Below, one piece after another: positions 1 through 9,052 of a DNA stretch of 64,000 nucleotides (its first letter is position 1; every line of letters starts with the position of its first letter). Made by a program: the position numbers and the translations under genes. The DNA comes from Aquabacterium sp. NJ1. Its GTDB lineage: Bacteria; Pseudomonadota; Gammaproteobacteria; Burkholderiales; Burkholderiaceae_C. Location of the stretch: assembly GCF_000768065.1 (NCBI RefSeq), contig NZ_JRKM01000001.1:1612001-1676000 (forward strand), in the 5' to 3' direction. Below the pieces are notes generated by a model. It did not search any database. It was not told the DNA's origin and saw only the letters and a list, made by a program, of their open reading frames with translations.

Positions 1-280
1 CTTGCATGTCCTTGAACTTCGTGGCGTAGATGCCGCCGGGGAAGCCCGAGTGACGGTAGTAAACCTTGTCGTTGGCTTTGGTGCCAGTGACGCGAATCTT
101 GTCTGCGTTGACGATGACGATGAAATCGCCGGTGTCTACGTGAGGCGTGTAGATGGCCTTGTGTTTTCCACGCAGACGGAGAGCAACTTCGCTGGCTACT
201 CGTCCGAGCACCTTATCGGTGGCGTCGATCACAAACCACTCGTGCACTACCTCGGCCGGTTTGGCGCTGAAGGTCTTCAT
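1..280 (-). CDS. rplM: 50S ribosomal protein L13 (partial)
   Basis: Large-subunit ribosomal protein L13, with the N-terminal 93 residues inside the window and the C-terminus beyond base 1. The translation starts [20 protein letters not shown] and continues through the family signature around [16 protein letters not shown]. The ATG is preceded by an AGGAAA Shine-Dalgarno sequence. In most bacteria rpsI (S9) follows in the same operon; it would lie outside the window. A sigma-70-like promoter lies about 190 bases upstream, which leaves a long leader. Confidence 0.97.
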   Translation of the reverse strand, partial: MKTFSAKPAEVVHEWFVIDATDKVLGRVASEVALRLRGKHKAIYTPHVDTGDFIVIVNADKIRVTGTKANDKVYYRHSGFPGGIYATKFKDMQ

Positions 281-707
281 GAGATTTCCTAAGTGGTAAA
301 AGCTGGTTGACTGCTGACTTTGGTGCCACTTCTTAGGATGTGGTGGCCTCTCAGGCAACAGGGCCCTGATCACGCATCACCTGCAAAAATAACGCAGGCT
401 CTACCGCAAACCGCCCCGGGCAGCGCTACAAGCGCAACCCTCCCGGCAACCATGTCGGGAATCCGCGAGTATAGCCGGCTTTCGGCGCAGGCTGCAAGAG
501 GGCCAGGCCGGCAGCACAAAGTTACAGCGCCCGTGCAAGAGTTGACGCACATCAGACCTGCAAAGACCACAGGCTTTCACTTGCCTGTATAGTGGCCGAA
601 ATTAAGTAGTAACCCTAGGTTTGTACGCTTACTCTTGCATTTGCCTGACAAGGCGCTCGCGCATACTGAAAAAAGACCATCGCTGAGGGTTCGGAAAGGG
701 GTCAGAC
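281..707. other. Intergenic region between rplM and the acetyltransferase gene
   Basis: This 427-base stretch separates two divergent genes. On the minus strand it holds the rplM promoter (listed separately) and a leader of roughly 180 bases. On the plus strand I see only a weak candidate promoter near 641-668 (TTGCCT, 16 bases, ATACTG) for the acetyltransferase gene. The short open frames in it have no codon structure or recognisable product. Confidence 0.5.
468..497 (-). promoter_or_regulatory. Probable rplM promoter
   Basis: On the minus strand, TTGCAG (497-492) and TATACT (473-468) are separated by 18 bases, a good sigma-70 match. The predicted start near 461 gives a leader of about 180 bases before the rplM ATG, long enough for the autogenous control by L13 known in enterobacteria. 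That control is inferred here, not shown. Confidence 0.6.
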
Positions 708-1427
708 ATGACCGCAGTGAAGCCACATGATCAACATCCAGACAGGTTCGGCCTGAGCGCCAAGGATCTGGCCATCCGCCCGCAGGGAACGCCGCAACCC
801 AAGGCCAGCGCGCCCGAGGGCTGGATCCCCATCCGCGACCTGCATGCGCGGCACCGCCACCGCATCCTGGATCACCTGCTGCACCTGGACGAGCACGACC
901 GCTACCTGCGCTTTGGCTCGCCGGTGACATCCGACCAGCTCCACAAGTACGTGGCCTCGATCGACTTCAAGCGCGACGAGGTGTTTGGCATCTTCAACCG
1001 CAAGCTGCAACTGGTGGCCGTGGCGCACCTGGCCGCCATGCCGGGCAAAGGCCCGAACGGTGATAACTCCTCCCGGGGCCGTGCCATGGAATTTGGCGTG
1101 TCGGTGCTGCCCGAAGGGCGTGGCCGAGGCCTGGGCATGCGCCTGTTCATGCACGCCATCACCCACGCGCGCAACCAGCATGCCAGCCACATGATGATCC
1201 ATGCGCTGACCGAGAACGCGCCCATGCTGCGCATTGCCGCCAAGGCCGGCGCCATCGTGGAACGCGACGGCCCGGATGCCGAAGCCTGGCTGAAACTGCC
1301 GCCCGATACCGTGGGCACGCACCTGGACAGCTCGCTGCAATCCCTGGCTGCAGAAGTGATCTACCGCGTTAAATACCGCGTGATGCACATCAGCGACTGG
1401 GTGAAGATGCTGATCGCGCCAAACTAA
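708..1427 (+). CDS. GNAT family N-acetyltransferase
   Basis: A 239-residue protein of the GNAT acetyltransferase fold, expected to move an acetyl group from acetyl-CoA to an amine. The acetyl-CoA-binding motif A is visible around residues 125-150 as EFGVSVLPEGRGRGLGMRLF, with the R/Q-x-x-G-x-G/A loop. About 45 N-terminal residues precede the domain and about 40 follow it. The substrate cannot be read from the sequence. The gene stands alone, 95 bases ahead of the DUF2726 gene. Confidence 0.85.
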   Translation: MTAVKPHDQHPDRFGLSAKDLAIRPQGTPQPKASAPEGWIPIRDLHARHRHRILDHLLHLDEHDRYLRFGSPVTSDQLHKYVASIDFKRDEVFGIFNRKLQLVAVAHLAAMPGKGPNGDNSSRGRAMEFGVSVLPEGRGRGLGMRLFMHAITHARNQHASHMMIHALTENAPMLRIAAKAGAIVERDGPDAEAWLKLPPDTVGTHLDSSLQSLAAEVIYRVKYRVMHISDWVKMLIAPN

Positions 1428-1522
1428 CGACCCTGCGAGCCCCCTGATCAAGCCCCCTCCGCCTGGGGATTGTTTTCGTGACAAAACCCCGTAACATCCC
1501 CAACACTTGTTTAGGGGGTGAC

Positions 1523-2266
1523 ATGGGGTCCGATCCGATCTTCTGGGGCATTGTGCTGTCCGCCCTGGCTGGCGGCATCTTTCTGGGCCGCGCCTGGCAG
1601 CAGTTCGCCACCCGCGCTGCACGCCGCCGCTGGCCAGCACGATGGAACCTGAACGCCAGGCCGCTGTTCAGCGTGCATGAGCGTGCGCTTTACCGCGAAT
1701 TGCGTGCGGCCTTGCCCAACCACGTCATTCTGGCCAAGGTCAGCCTGCTGCGTTTTTGCCAGTCTGCCGACACCAGTGACGCCAAGGCCTGGTACGACCG
1801 GCTGCAGGCCTTGCACGTGTCCATGGCCGTGTGCTCGCCCAACGGGGTGGTCGTGTCGGTCATCGACATTGAAACCAACCCCGGCAAGGCCACCCGCAAA
1901 TCCCAGAAGCTCAAGGAAGCCGTGCTGGACGCCTGCCGCGTGCGTTATGTGCGCTGCCTGCCCGGGCAATGGCCCGCTGCCCACCTGATGGCAGGCTGGG
2001 CCCTCGGGCCCATGGGCACCAGCGCCGAACAAGCCCAGTTTTCGCCAGAGCGCCTGCACGATGCGGGAGATCAGCTTGCCCGCAAGCTGAGGGAGCGTCG
2101 CGCGGAACGGGCCGCACGCTGGGCAGAGTCCAGCTTTGCGCAGGACTCGTTCTTTGCCATGGACAGCCGCTTTGACGGCATCACGCACGCCGCATCTTCG
2201 GAGGATGAGGCCAGCAAGGCCGAGGGCGTGGGCCACCACCCCAAGATGGCCCACCAGCGCGGTTGA
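1523..2266 (+). CDS. DUF2726 domain-containing membrane-anchored protein
   Basis: A 247-residue protein starting MGSDPIFWGIVLSALAGGIF, so it has an N-terminal membrane segment (about residues 7-25). A DUF2726 domain follows (about 45-165), with the usual FSVHERALYREL opening and a VVSVIDIE strand. The fold resembles restriction-endonuclease-like nucleases, but the function is unknown. I chose the start at 1523 because AGGGGGTG lies 5-7 bases upstream; an in-frame start at 1478 has no such site. The C-terminal 60 residues are charged and low in complexity. It converges on htpG with an 8-base gap. Confidence 0.75.
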   Translation: MGSDPIFWGIVLSALAGGIFLGRAWQQFATRAARRRWPARWNLNARPLFSVHERALYRELRAALPNHVILAKVSLLRFCQSADTSDAKAWYDRLQALHVSMAVCSPNGVVVSVIDIETNPGKATRKSQKLKEAVLDACRVRYVRCLPGQWPAAHLMAGWALGPMGTSAEQAQFSPERLHDAGDQLARKLRERRAERAARWAESSFAQDSFFAMDSRFDGITHAASSEDEASKAEGVGHHPKMAHQRG

Positions 2267-2274
2267 TGCCCTGA

Positions 2275-4164
2275 TCAGACTGCCGCGGTCACCAGCAAGG
2301 CATTGACGCGGCGCACGTAAGCGGCCGGGTCTTCCAGCTGCCCACCTTCGGCCAGCAGGGCCTGGTCGAACAGGATGTGGGCCAGGTCATCAAAGTGCTC
2401 GCTGGTATCCAGCTTCTTGACCAGGGCGTGCTCGGGGTTGATCTCCAGCGTGGGCTTGGTCTCGGGTGCGTTCTGGCCGGCTTGCTTGAGCAGGCGCGCC
2501 AGGTGGCCAGAGACATCGCCCTCGCCGGTGACCAGGCAAGCCGGTGAATCCACCAGGCGCGTGGTGACGCGCACTTCCTTGGCCACGTCCTTGAGCGAAG
2601 CCTGCAGGCGCTCCAGCAGGGGCTTGAGGTGCTCGGCGGCTTCTTCGGCCTTCTTCTTTTCGGCTTCGTCTTGCAGCTTGCCCAGGTCCACGGCGCCCTT
2701 GGCCACGCTTTGCAGCGGCTTGCCTTCGAACTCGTACAGGTGCGACAGCAGCCACTCGTCGACGCGGTCGGTCAGCAGCAGCACCTCGATGCCCTTCTTC
2801 TTGAAGATCTCAAGCTGCGGGCTGTTCTTGGCGGCGGCCAGTGAATCGGCCGTGATCACGTAGATGGCCTCCTGGCCTTCCTTCATGCGGCTGACGTAAT
2901 CGGCCAGGGACACGTTCTCGTCGGCATGCGTGGAGGCAAAGCGGAACAGCTTGGCCAGGCGCTCGCGGTTGGCGAAGTCCTCACCGATGCCTTCTTTCAG
3001 CACCGTGCCGAACTCCTTCCAGAACGCGGCGTACTTGTCGCGCATGGCGGCATCATCGTTGTGGGCCATGTCTTCCAGCATGGACAGGATGCGCTTGGTG
3101 CAACCCTCGCGGATGGCCTTGACGTCGCGGCTCTCTTGCAGGATCTCGCGGCTGACGTTCAGGGGCAGGTCCGCACTGTCGACCACGCCCTTGACGAAGC
3201 GCAGGTAGCTGGGCAGCAGGGCCTCGGCATCGTCCATGATGAAGACGCGCTTGACGTAGAGCTTGAGACCACCGCGCTTGTCGCGGTTCCACAGGTCATA
3301 GGGCGCCTTGGCGGGCACGTACAGCAGTTGCGTGTATTCGCTGCGGCCTTCGACGCGGTTGTGCGTGTAGGCCAGCGGGGCTTCGCTGTCGTGGCTGATC
3401 TGCTTGTAGAACTCGTTGTACTGCTCCTCAGAAATGTCGCTCTTGGAACGGCTCCACAGGGCGGCGGCCTGGTTGACGGTTTCCCACTCGTCCTTGGTGA
3501 CTTGCTCGCCCTTCTCTGCGTCCCACTCTTCCTTCTGCATCAGGATGGGCAGGGAGATGTGGTCGGAGTATTTGCCGATGATGCTGCGCAGCTTCCAGTT
3601 CGAGAGGAACTCTTCTTCGCCGTCGCGCAGGTGCAGGATGATGTCGGTGCCGCGGGTGGGCTTGTCGATGGCGTCGACCTCGAAGTCACCCGTGCCCTCG
3701 CTGCTCCAGCGCACGCCTTCGCTGGCGGGCAGGCCGGCGCGACGGGATTCCACGGTGATGCGGTCGGCCACGATGTAGCCGCTGTAGAAGCCCACGCCGA
3801 ACTGGCCGATGAGCTGGGCGTCCTTCTGCTGATCGCCCGAGAGGCGGCCCATGAACTCCTTGGTGCCCGACTTGGCGATGGTGCCCAGGTGGTCAATGGC
3901 CTCGGCGGCACTCATGCCGATCCCGTTGTCGCGGATGGTCAGCGTCTTGTTGGCCTTGTCGACCAGGATGCGCACTTCCAGATTGGGGGCATCCTCATAC
4001 AGGCCGCTGTTGTCCAGCGCTTCAAAGCGCAGCTTGTCACAGGCGTCCGAGGCATTGGAGATCAGCTCGCGCAGGAAGATTTCCTTGTTGGAGTACAGCG
4101 AGTGCGTCACGAGGTGCAGCAGTTGCTTGACCTCGGCCTGGAAGGTGTGGGTTTGCTTGGTCAT
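2275..4164 (-). CDS. htpG: Molecular chaperone HtpG (bacterial Hsp90)
   Basis: A 629-residue ATP-dependent Hsp90 chaperone of the cytoplasm. The GHKL ATPase domain is N-terminal: [19 protein letters not shown] carries the catalytic Glu and the nucleotide-binding Asn, with DNGIGM and GQFGVGFYS further on. The middle and C-terminal domains follow. Length and order are normal for the family. The start is set at [19 protein letters not shown] because this aligns with known HtpG N-termini. An in-frame ATG 57 bases upstream would add an unlikely extension. The Shine-Dalgarno sequence is weak (AAAGAA). Confidence 0.97.
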   Translation of the reverse strand: MTKQTHTFQAEVKQLLHLVTHSLYSNKEIFLRELISNASDACDKLRFEALDNSGLYEDAPNLEVRILVDKANKTLTIRDNGIGMSAAEAIDHLGTIAKSGTKEFMGRLSGDQQKDAQLIGQFGVGFYSGYIVADRITVESRRAGLPASEGVRWSSEGTGDFEVDAIDKPTRGTDIILHLRDGEEEFLSNWKLRSIIGKYSDHISLPILMQKEEWDAEKGEQVTKDEWETVNQAAALWSRSKSDISEEQYNEFYKQISHDSEAPLAYTHNRVEGRSEYTQLLYVPAKAPYDLWNRDKRGGLKLYVKRVFIMDDAEALLPSYLRFVKGVVDSADLPLNVSREILQESRDVKAIREGCTKRILSMLEDMAHNDDAAMRDKYAAFWKEFGTVLKEGIGEDFANRERLAKLFRFASTHADENVSLADYVSRMKEGQEAIYVITADSLAAAKNSPQLEIFKKKGIEVLLLTDRVDEWLLSHLYEFEGKPLQSVAKGAVDLGKLQDEAEKKKAEEAAEHLKPLLERLQASLKDVAKEVRVTTRLVDSPACLVTGEGDVSGHLARLLKQAGQNAPETKPTLEINPEHALVKKLDTSEHFDDLAHILFDQALLAEGGQLEDPAAYVRRVNALLVTAAV

Positions 4165-4325
4165 GGCGTGTTCTTTTGGCAAACGTTGGGTTGCAGTGAA
4201 AAGGTGGCTTTTGGAAAACACACAGGCCCGCGCGGAGGCCGCGTCAGGGCAGCGCCTGACATGTGGGGGACATCGTGCACGATTTCAAGAGGTGGGCCGG
4301 TTTGATTGAATTTTTTTGCCCGGGC

Positions 4326-4355
4326 TTGCACAAGGCCAAAAATCTGTCATAGAAT
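4326..4355 (+). promoter_or_regulatory. Promoter of the tRNA-Met gene
   Basis: TTGCAC (4326-4331) and TAGAAT (4350-4355) are 18 bases apart, a strong sigma-70 match. The predicted start lies about 6 bases before the mature tRNA 5' end. Confidence 0.7.
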
Positions 4356-4367
4356 CTTGGTCTCGAT

Positions 4368-4444
<77 letters not shown>

Positions 4445-4479
4445 GAATAAAGCCTTGTGCATCAAGCACTTAGGCGCAG

Positions 4480-4508
4480 AAGCCACCCACAGGGTGGCTT
4501 TTTGTTTT
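4480..4508 (+). terminator. Intrinsic terminator after tRNA-Met
   Basis: An AAGCCACCC stem pairs with GGGTGGCTT across a 3-base loop and is followed by TTTGTTTT. It sits 36 bases after the tRNA. Confidence 0.85.
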
Positions 4509-4581
4509 GTGGCTACACAGCGTCATGTAGCCACCATGTAGCCATAAGAACAGGGTTTTGCACTGAACATGGGAATGAACC

Positions 4582-4908
4582 TTGAAGGCCCGAAAGACCA
4601 ACAACGAACAGATCACGCTTGGCGATGGCTGGCGCAAGTTTGCATTTGAACGCCTTGACCTTGAGTACCTGGGCGTCATCCGGCGCGGCATCGAAATCGG
4701 CGCGCTGGCCAAAGACGAGGGCGGCGCGTTCCTGCAGGTGAATGGCGACATGCGCCAACCCCTCAACACCAGCAGGATTCAGGCACTGCTGCGTTCAGCC
4801 AGGCCCGACATCCGTTCGGCGCCCATCGCGCGCCAGCCATCAGCAGAACAGCGGTCAGCCGTCGTGGTCACCGTAAAACCCAAGCGACGCACCATTGTCA
4901 GAGCCTGA
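4582..4908 (+). CDS. Hypothetical protein, 108 residues
   Basis: I do not recognise this small basic protein. The reading frame opens with TTG, because an in-frame TGA lies directly upstream and no ATG or GTG follows for a long way. GGGAA sits 6 bases before it. The first 65 residues (for example LGDGWRKFAFERLDLEYLGV) look like a small folded domain; the tail is rich in Arg, Ala and Pro and ends KPKRRTIVRA. It is the first of four small accessory genes downstream of the tRNA. Confidence 0.5.
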   Translation: MKARKTNNEQITLGDGWRKFAFERLDLEYLGVIRRGIEIGALAKDEGGAFLQVNGDMRQPLNTSRIQALLRSARPDIRSAPIARQPSAEQRSAVVVTVKPKRRTIVRA

Positions 4909-5058
4909 AGCGTGCACGGCGCGCGCGCTCTGGTGCTTCACATCAAAACGTAAGGCCGAATTCAGCGACTAACCATCGCCCACAGCACTTGGCTGGTTGT
5001 CGTCAGTTGTATTGACCCAGTGAATCCTGTTCAGGTGTTCACGTTGAAAGAAACGACG

Positions 5059-5457
5059 ATGCCCAGCTTCGCGCTCAAGTGCAGCGGCGGCCTTGCCGAT
5101 GTCTCAGGGATGCCTGATCGTCATCCCCTTCATCCCGGCCACACCAGCACGCACGCAACGACCCACGCACCATCTGGCAATAGGAAAACAGCCCAACCAG
5201 ATGACACGCAATGGCGCGCCGCCGCAGAAGAAGGCGCGAGGCTGGCCGCAAAGCAGTGGCAAGTGCCGCTCGACCACATCACCGAGATCGCCTTGTCAGA
5301 CGCCGAGGGGCCTTGCTATCTGTTCAAGGTGCTTTACACCGATCGGCACGGCCAGCGGCGCACGGCCGCCGTGCGCATGCCCAAGCAGGTGACGTACACC
5401 AGCCCGCTGTCGATGGCGTCCATGCTGGGTGCGCGTCAGGCCTGCCACACGCCATAA
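5059..5457 (+). CDS. Hypothetical protein, 132 residues
   Basis: Not recognised. It starts MPSFALKCSGGL; an upstream in-frame GTG at 5020 is the alternative. The N-terminal half is rich in His, Thr and Pro and looks disordered. The C-terminal half (from about ITEIALSDAEGPCYLFKVLY) has alternating strand-like segments and could be a small beta domain. Its last 22 bases overlap the 3' end of the opposing GIY-YIG-like gene. Confidence 0.45.
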   Translation: MPSFALKCSGGLADVSGMPDRHPLHPGHTSTHATTHAPSGNRKTAQPDDTQWRAAAEEGARLAAKQWQVPLDHITEIALSDAEGPCYLFKVLYTDRHGQRRTAAVRMPKQVTYTSPLSMASMLGARQACHTP

Positions 5458-5771
5458 CCCTCTTCGCGCAGGCCGATGGCCAGCTCGACCTCCATGTCCC
5501 GGGCGGCTTCATAGGGCATGGGGTTGAAGACCTCGTACAGGTGCGGCAGCAGGCGCATGCCATACCGAGTCACGAAACGGTTGGACTGGATGCCCGCCTT
5601 GTGCCGGTCAAAACGAAGGTCCGGTTCGAGCCCTGTCATGCCCACGTACACAAAGGGCTTGCCCAGCTGGTAATCGGGGTTGGCCTTGCGAAAGCTGGGT
5701 TCGTTCCACACCTGGTCGACCAACTCGACAACGTAGACGTGGTGATGGTGTCGGGCTTTGCGGGGCGGCAT
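5436..5771 (-). CDS. GIY-YIG nuclease-like protein
   Basis: A 111-residue protein resembling small GIY-YIG-superfamily domains. The HVYVVEL strand at the N-terminus and GKPFVYVGMTG replace the canonical GIY and YIG elements. FDRHKAGIQSNRFVTRYG follows as the helix that carries the Arg, and the segment MEVELAIGLREEGYGVW holds a candidate metal-binding Glu. The start at 5771 fits the domain boundary but has no clear Shine-Dalgarno sequence; an upstream in-frame ATG at 5828 is possible. The family assignment rests on motif order only. Nuclease activity is not assured because the first motif is degenerate. Confidence 0.6.
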   Translation of the reverse strand: MPPRKARHHHHVYVVELVDQVWNEPSFRKANPDYQLGKPFVYVGMTGLEPDLRFDRHKAGIQSNRFVTRYGMRLLPHLYEVFNPMPYEAARDMEVELAIGLREEGYGVWQA

Positions 5772-5878
5772 GAGGTGCGGTGATCCAACGAAGGCGGTGC
5801 GGGCTGCCCGACATCTTGTCATGGCCATTGAAGGCAAGGCACAGTGATGCAAGCGCTTTCTCTCTTTGAAGGATTGTT

Positions 5879-6193
5879 GTGACCGTGTACGTTGATGACA
5901 TGCGCGCGCAGGTAGGGCCGCATGTGCTGTGTCACATGATTGCCGATACCGAGGCCGAGTTGCATGCCATGGCCGATGCCATCGGGCAGCCACGCCATCG
6001 CTATCAAGGCGATCACTACGATATCTCCTGGGCGCAACGTGCAAGGGCCGTGGCCCTGGGCGCCATGGAGATCACGATGCGCCAGGCAGGCTCGATGCAC
6101 AGCCGGCGCAAGCAATTGGGTTTTCTGGGCTCGCCTCATGATGCGGTGCAGTGGCTGCGGGCGCATGTGGCGTCGACACGAGGCCGCATGTGA
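5879..6193 (+). CDS. DUF4031 domain-containing protein
   Basis: A 104-residue protein with a GTG start preceded by AAGGA. The sequence MTVYVDD, then HMIADTEAELHAMADAIG, then HYDIS and ALGAMEIT, is the pattern of DUF4031, a short family often found near phage-like or accessory genes and of unknown function. Two closely spaced acidic residues near the N-terminus and the conserved His and Asp could bind metal, but this is inference. Confidence 0.75.
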   Translation: MTVYVDDMRAQVGPHVLCHMIADTEAELHAMADAIGQPRHRYQGDHYDISWAQRARAVALGAMEITMRQAGSMHSRRKQLGFLGSPHDAVQWLRAHVASTRGRM

Positions 6194-6233
6194 ACCATGT
6201 GCGGCTGACGTGCAGCGGCTCGTCAGAAAACAC

Positions 6234-6264
6234 GAAGCCCGCACCGTGTGAACGGGCGGGCTTC
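6234..6264 (-). terminator. Intrinsic terminator for the exported-protein gene
   Basis: GAAGCCCGC (6234-6242) pairs with GCGGGCTTC (6256-6264) across a 13-base loop. On the minus strand GTGTTTTC follows, which fits termination of the gene ending at 6307. The plus side has no T tract, so it is less likely to serve the DUF4031 gene. Confidence 0.6.
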
Positions 6265-6306
6265 TCACTGAACCGATGGCGACCATCGGTCAAAGCGCAA
6301 TGCCAA

Positions 6307-6984
6307 TCAGGGAGCGGGCACGTAGGCCTTGGCCGACACGGGCTTCGGACGGAAGGCCACCAGGATGTCCTGGGTCAGCGTGCCAAAGGTGGTGATCGAA
6401 TCCAGGGCGGCAGCCAGGGCAGCCGTCAGCTTGAGGGCCGACTTCATGGTGGCGTTCATTTCAGGCGTCAAGGTCAATTGGTCCAGCACTTCGTGCGCGG
6501 TGATGCTCAGCGGGAACTTGTACTTGATGCCCAGCGGCGTGGCCGTGTTGAAGTTGTACAGCGGGGCCTGCTTGGTGGTGGTGCCACCCAGTGGGGTGGT
6601 GTCGGCCAGCACCTGCTTGGTGTTGTAGTTGATGGTGAAGTTGGCGATGGTCACGCCCACGGTGCCGGCACCCTTGGCCTGACGAGTCAGTTGCAGGGCC
6701 GAGCCGCTGGCCTGGCCACCGGCGATCTTCAGGCCGCTGCCGATCGAGATCGAGGTGATGGGGAAGCTGTAGCTGCCTTCAGAAGGGTTCGTGGCATTGC
6801 CCAAAGCAGCGATGTTCACACCGCCTGCGGCGAACGCGTCCGTCGCTTCGGTGGAGAAGGCCTGCACCGAATTGGCCACCAGTGCGTTGGTGGGAATCGT
6901 CAGGTTGGCGTGGGCTGCTGCGCCGATGGCCAGCATGGCAGCTGCAAGGGTCACCGAGCGAATGGACATAGAGGTAAACCGCAT
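6307..6984 (-). CDS. Exported protein of unknown function
   Basis: A 225-residue protein with a clear signal peptide (MRFTSMSIRSVTLAAAMLAI, then a predicted cut near AHA-N). The start at 6984 has AAGGAG 7 bases upstream. The mature part is rich in Ala, Thr, Gly and Ser, has no cysteine and alternates short hydrophobic strands (for example YSFPITSISI, GVTIANFTINYN), suggesting a secreted or surface beta protein. It has no sorting tag and no C-terminal outer-membrane phenylalanine. I do not recognise the family. Confidence 0.7.
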   Translation of the reverse strand: MRFTSMSIRSVTLAAAMLAIGAAAHANLTIPTNALVANSVQAFSTEATDAFAAGGVNIAALGNATNPSEGSYSFPITSISIGSGLKIAGGQASGSALQLTRQAKGAGTVGVTIANFTINYNTKQVLADTTPLGGTTTKQAPLYNFNTATPLGIKYKFPLSITAHEVLDQLTLTPEMNATMKSALKLTAALAAALDSITTFGTLTQDILVAFRPKPVSAKAYVPAP

Positions 6985-7411
6985 CTCAAGACTCCTTAGT
7001 TGACTCAGGGTGCTTGCGTCATGCAAAGCGTGTTGGTGTAGTAAGAATGGTGCCCCAGCGCGCCGTTTTGATCACTAGCCCTTACCCCCATTCAGGCTCA
7101 GTGAAAACGTGGATAAACGGTCTGTTTCAAGGGTTAGCCTTTAGTAAATCCAGGGAGGTGTTTTGCGGGGTTTCACCAAGCATCAGCAGTAACACCTAAC
7201 CACGATCGGTGGGTATCCGAACGGGCATCGCCCTCTTTGGTCAACGATGGCCTTGTCGCCATGTGACAAAGCGCACGGAAATGCGGGCGCAAAGCCCTTG
7301 TTATCGACCGGGTGCTTGCCTGGGGCTTCTCTAAGCTGAAGAGCCAAGCGCCACTTGTTCGCGGGCCAAGCGCGATGCGACTGGTTTGCCCTGCCCGCAC
7401 AGAGAAGTCCC
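6985..7411. other. Intergenic region between the exported-protein gene and a chemoreceptor gene
   Basis: A 427-base divergent intergenic region. Its centre is somewhat richer in A+T than the neighbouring genes (around 7080-7190). I could not find a convincing sigma-70 or sigma-28 promoter in either direction. Both genes have good ribosome binding sites at their ends of the region. No gene or RNA structure was recognised. Confidence 0.4.
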
Positions 7412-8983
7412 ATGCTCCAAAACATCAAACTCGTCCACTACTTCAAGGGCATCGTGATCTCGTTCTGGGTCGCATTCCTGTTGCTGGCTGCGCTGTCATG
7501 GAATGGCTTGTCCAGCGCTGCGAGCAGCCTGCATGTCGTGCACGACCAGCACATGAGCAAGGCCGGCAAGCTGGGCGCCATGGCGCAAAACATCAGCCGC
7601 AATCGGGCCGAGATCCTGTTGATGTTCCAGCATGATCCCAATGGCCGGCTGCACGGCATTCATGACCACGCGCTGTCGGTGCACTTCGACAATTACGCCA
7701 AGCGCCGTGAGGAAACGAACAGGCTGTGGGAGTCGGTGAAAGGCGCCAGGCACGACGACAAGGAAGCGCAGCTGATTGCCGAGGTCGACCGCTCGCGTCA
7801 AGCCTGGGTGACGCAAAACTCGCTGACCCTCGCCTCGCTGAAGGCGAACCAGTTCGACACGGACGTGATGGCGGCCTACCTGAAGGCGGGGCGCACGCAA
7901 GGCGAGGCCATGCTGGCCGCCATCAACAAGCTGCACGCCTATCAGGAAGAAGCGGCTGACCAGGCGGCGGCAGAGGCGGATGCGCGCTACCGCCAGGCTA
8001 CGATGTGGTTCCTCGCACTGGCTGTGGCCCTGGGCATCCCGGCCACCCTGGCCTCCGTCCAGGTGCTGCGCAATGTGCGGCGGGGGTTCGAGAAGGCCGA
8101 TGCGACGGCGCATGCCATTGCACAGGGCGACTTGTCCGCGCGGATCCAGGCAGAGGGGGACAACGAGATCGACACCTTGCTGCGCCGCATGGAGCAGATG
8201 CGCGGCAACCTGGTTGAGGTGATCTCCAAGGTGCGCGCCACCGCTGACAGCATCGAGGTGGCCTCGGCTGAAGTGGCTGCGGGCAATGCCGACCTGAGCC
8301 ACCGCACCGAACAGACCGCCAGCAACTTGCAGCAGACGGCAAGCTCGACCCAGCAACTGGGCTCCACCGTGCGCCAGAACGCAGCCAATGCGCAAGAAGC
8401 CAATCAGTTGGCGGAGGGTGCTTCGCGAGTTGCCTCGCGGGGCGGTGAGGTGGTGGCGCAGGTGGTTGACACCATGAAGGGCATCAACGAAAGCTCGCGC
8501 AAGATCGCCGACATCATCAGCGTGATCGATGGCATCGCCTTTCAAACCAACATCCTGGCGCTGAACGCCGCGGTGGAAGCGGCCCGCGCGGGTGAGCAAG
8601 GCCGTGGCTTTGCCGTGGTGGCCAGCGAGGTGCGCTCATTGGCGCAACGCTCGGCCGGCGCGGCGCGCGAGATCAAGAGCCTGATCGCCACCAGTGTGGA
8701 CCGCGTCGAGCAAGGCTCCGAGCTGGTCGATCAGGCTGGCGCCACCATGACCGAGGTCGTGAGCGCCATCCAGAACGTCAACCACATCATGGGCCGGATC
8801 AGCCTGGCCAGTGCCGAGCAAAGCGAAGGGGTTGCGCAGGTCGGCCAGGCCGTCAGCCAGATGGACGAAGCCACGCAGCAGAACGCCGCGCTCGTTGAGC
8901 AAAGTGCTGCGGCGGCCGAGAGCCTCAAGCAGCAAGCTCAGCAACTGGTGCAGGCCGTGGCCGAGTTCAAGCTCACCGCATGA
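7412..8983 (+). CDS. Methyl-accepting chemotaxis protein with a periplasmic helical sensor
   Basis: A 523-residue inner-membrane chemoreceptor. TM1 lies at about 12-32, a helical periplasmic ligand-binding region of the four-helix-bundle type at about 33-190, TM2 at about 194-216, then a HAMP domain and the cytoplasmic signalling domain. The receptor hairpin tip is the conserved [20 protein letters not shown] stretch, which contacts CheA and CheW. The ATG follows AGAGAAG by 4 bases. There is no C-terminal CheR/CheB docking pentapeptide: the protein ends EFKLTA. The signal cannot be predicted. Its signalling-domain DNA is almost identical to that of the opposing receptor gene. Confidence 0.93.
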   Translation: MLQNIKLVHYFKGIVISFWVAFLLLAALSWNGLSSAASSLHVVHDQHMSKAGKLGAMAQNISRNRAEILLMFQHDPNGRLHGIHDHALSVHFDNYAKRREETNRLWESVKGARHDDKEAQLIAEVDRSRQAWVTQNSLTLASLKANQFDTDVMAAYLKAGRTQGEAMLAAINKLHAYQEEAADQAAAEADARYRQATMWFLALAVALGIPATLASVQVLRNVRRGFEKADATAHAIAQGDLSARIQAEGDNEIDTLLRRMEQMRGNLVEVISKVRATADSIEVASAEVAAGNADLSHRTEQTASNLQQTASSTQQLGSTVRQNAANAQEANQLAEGASRVASRGGEVVAQVVDTMKGINESSRKIADIISVIDGIAFQTNILALNAAVEAARAGEQGRGFAVVASEVRSLAQRSAGAAREIKSLIATSVDRVEQGSELVDQAGATMTEVVSAIQNVNHIMGRISLASAEQSEGVAQVGQAVSQMDEATQQNAALVEQSAAAAESLKQQAQQLVQAVAEFKLTA

Positions 8984-8988
8984 GGCAT

Positions 8989-9014
8989 GAAAAAACCCGG
9001 CACGAAGCCGGGTT
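8989..9014 (-). terminator. Intrinsic terminator between convergent chemoreceptor genes
   Basis: AACCCGGC pairs with GCCGGGTT across a 5-base loop. On the minus strand a run of six T follows the stem, so it terminates the gene ending at 9053. On the plus strand it may also act weakly. Confidence 0.85.
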
Positions 9015-9052
9015 GATGCGCCGGTCGGCCTGATGAGGGCCTGAGGCAAGGA

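Noticed and set aside
2926..4305. Long open reading frames on the strand opposite htpG
   Set aside because: They are codon-position shadows of the GC-rich htpG gene; the proteins have no recognisable domain, and htpG itself is unambiguous.
7081..7411. Sigma-28 promoter for the plus-strand chemoreceptor gene
   Set aside because: I searched for the TAAAGTTT-N11-GCCGATAA pattern and found only poor matches with wrong spacing.
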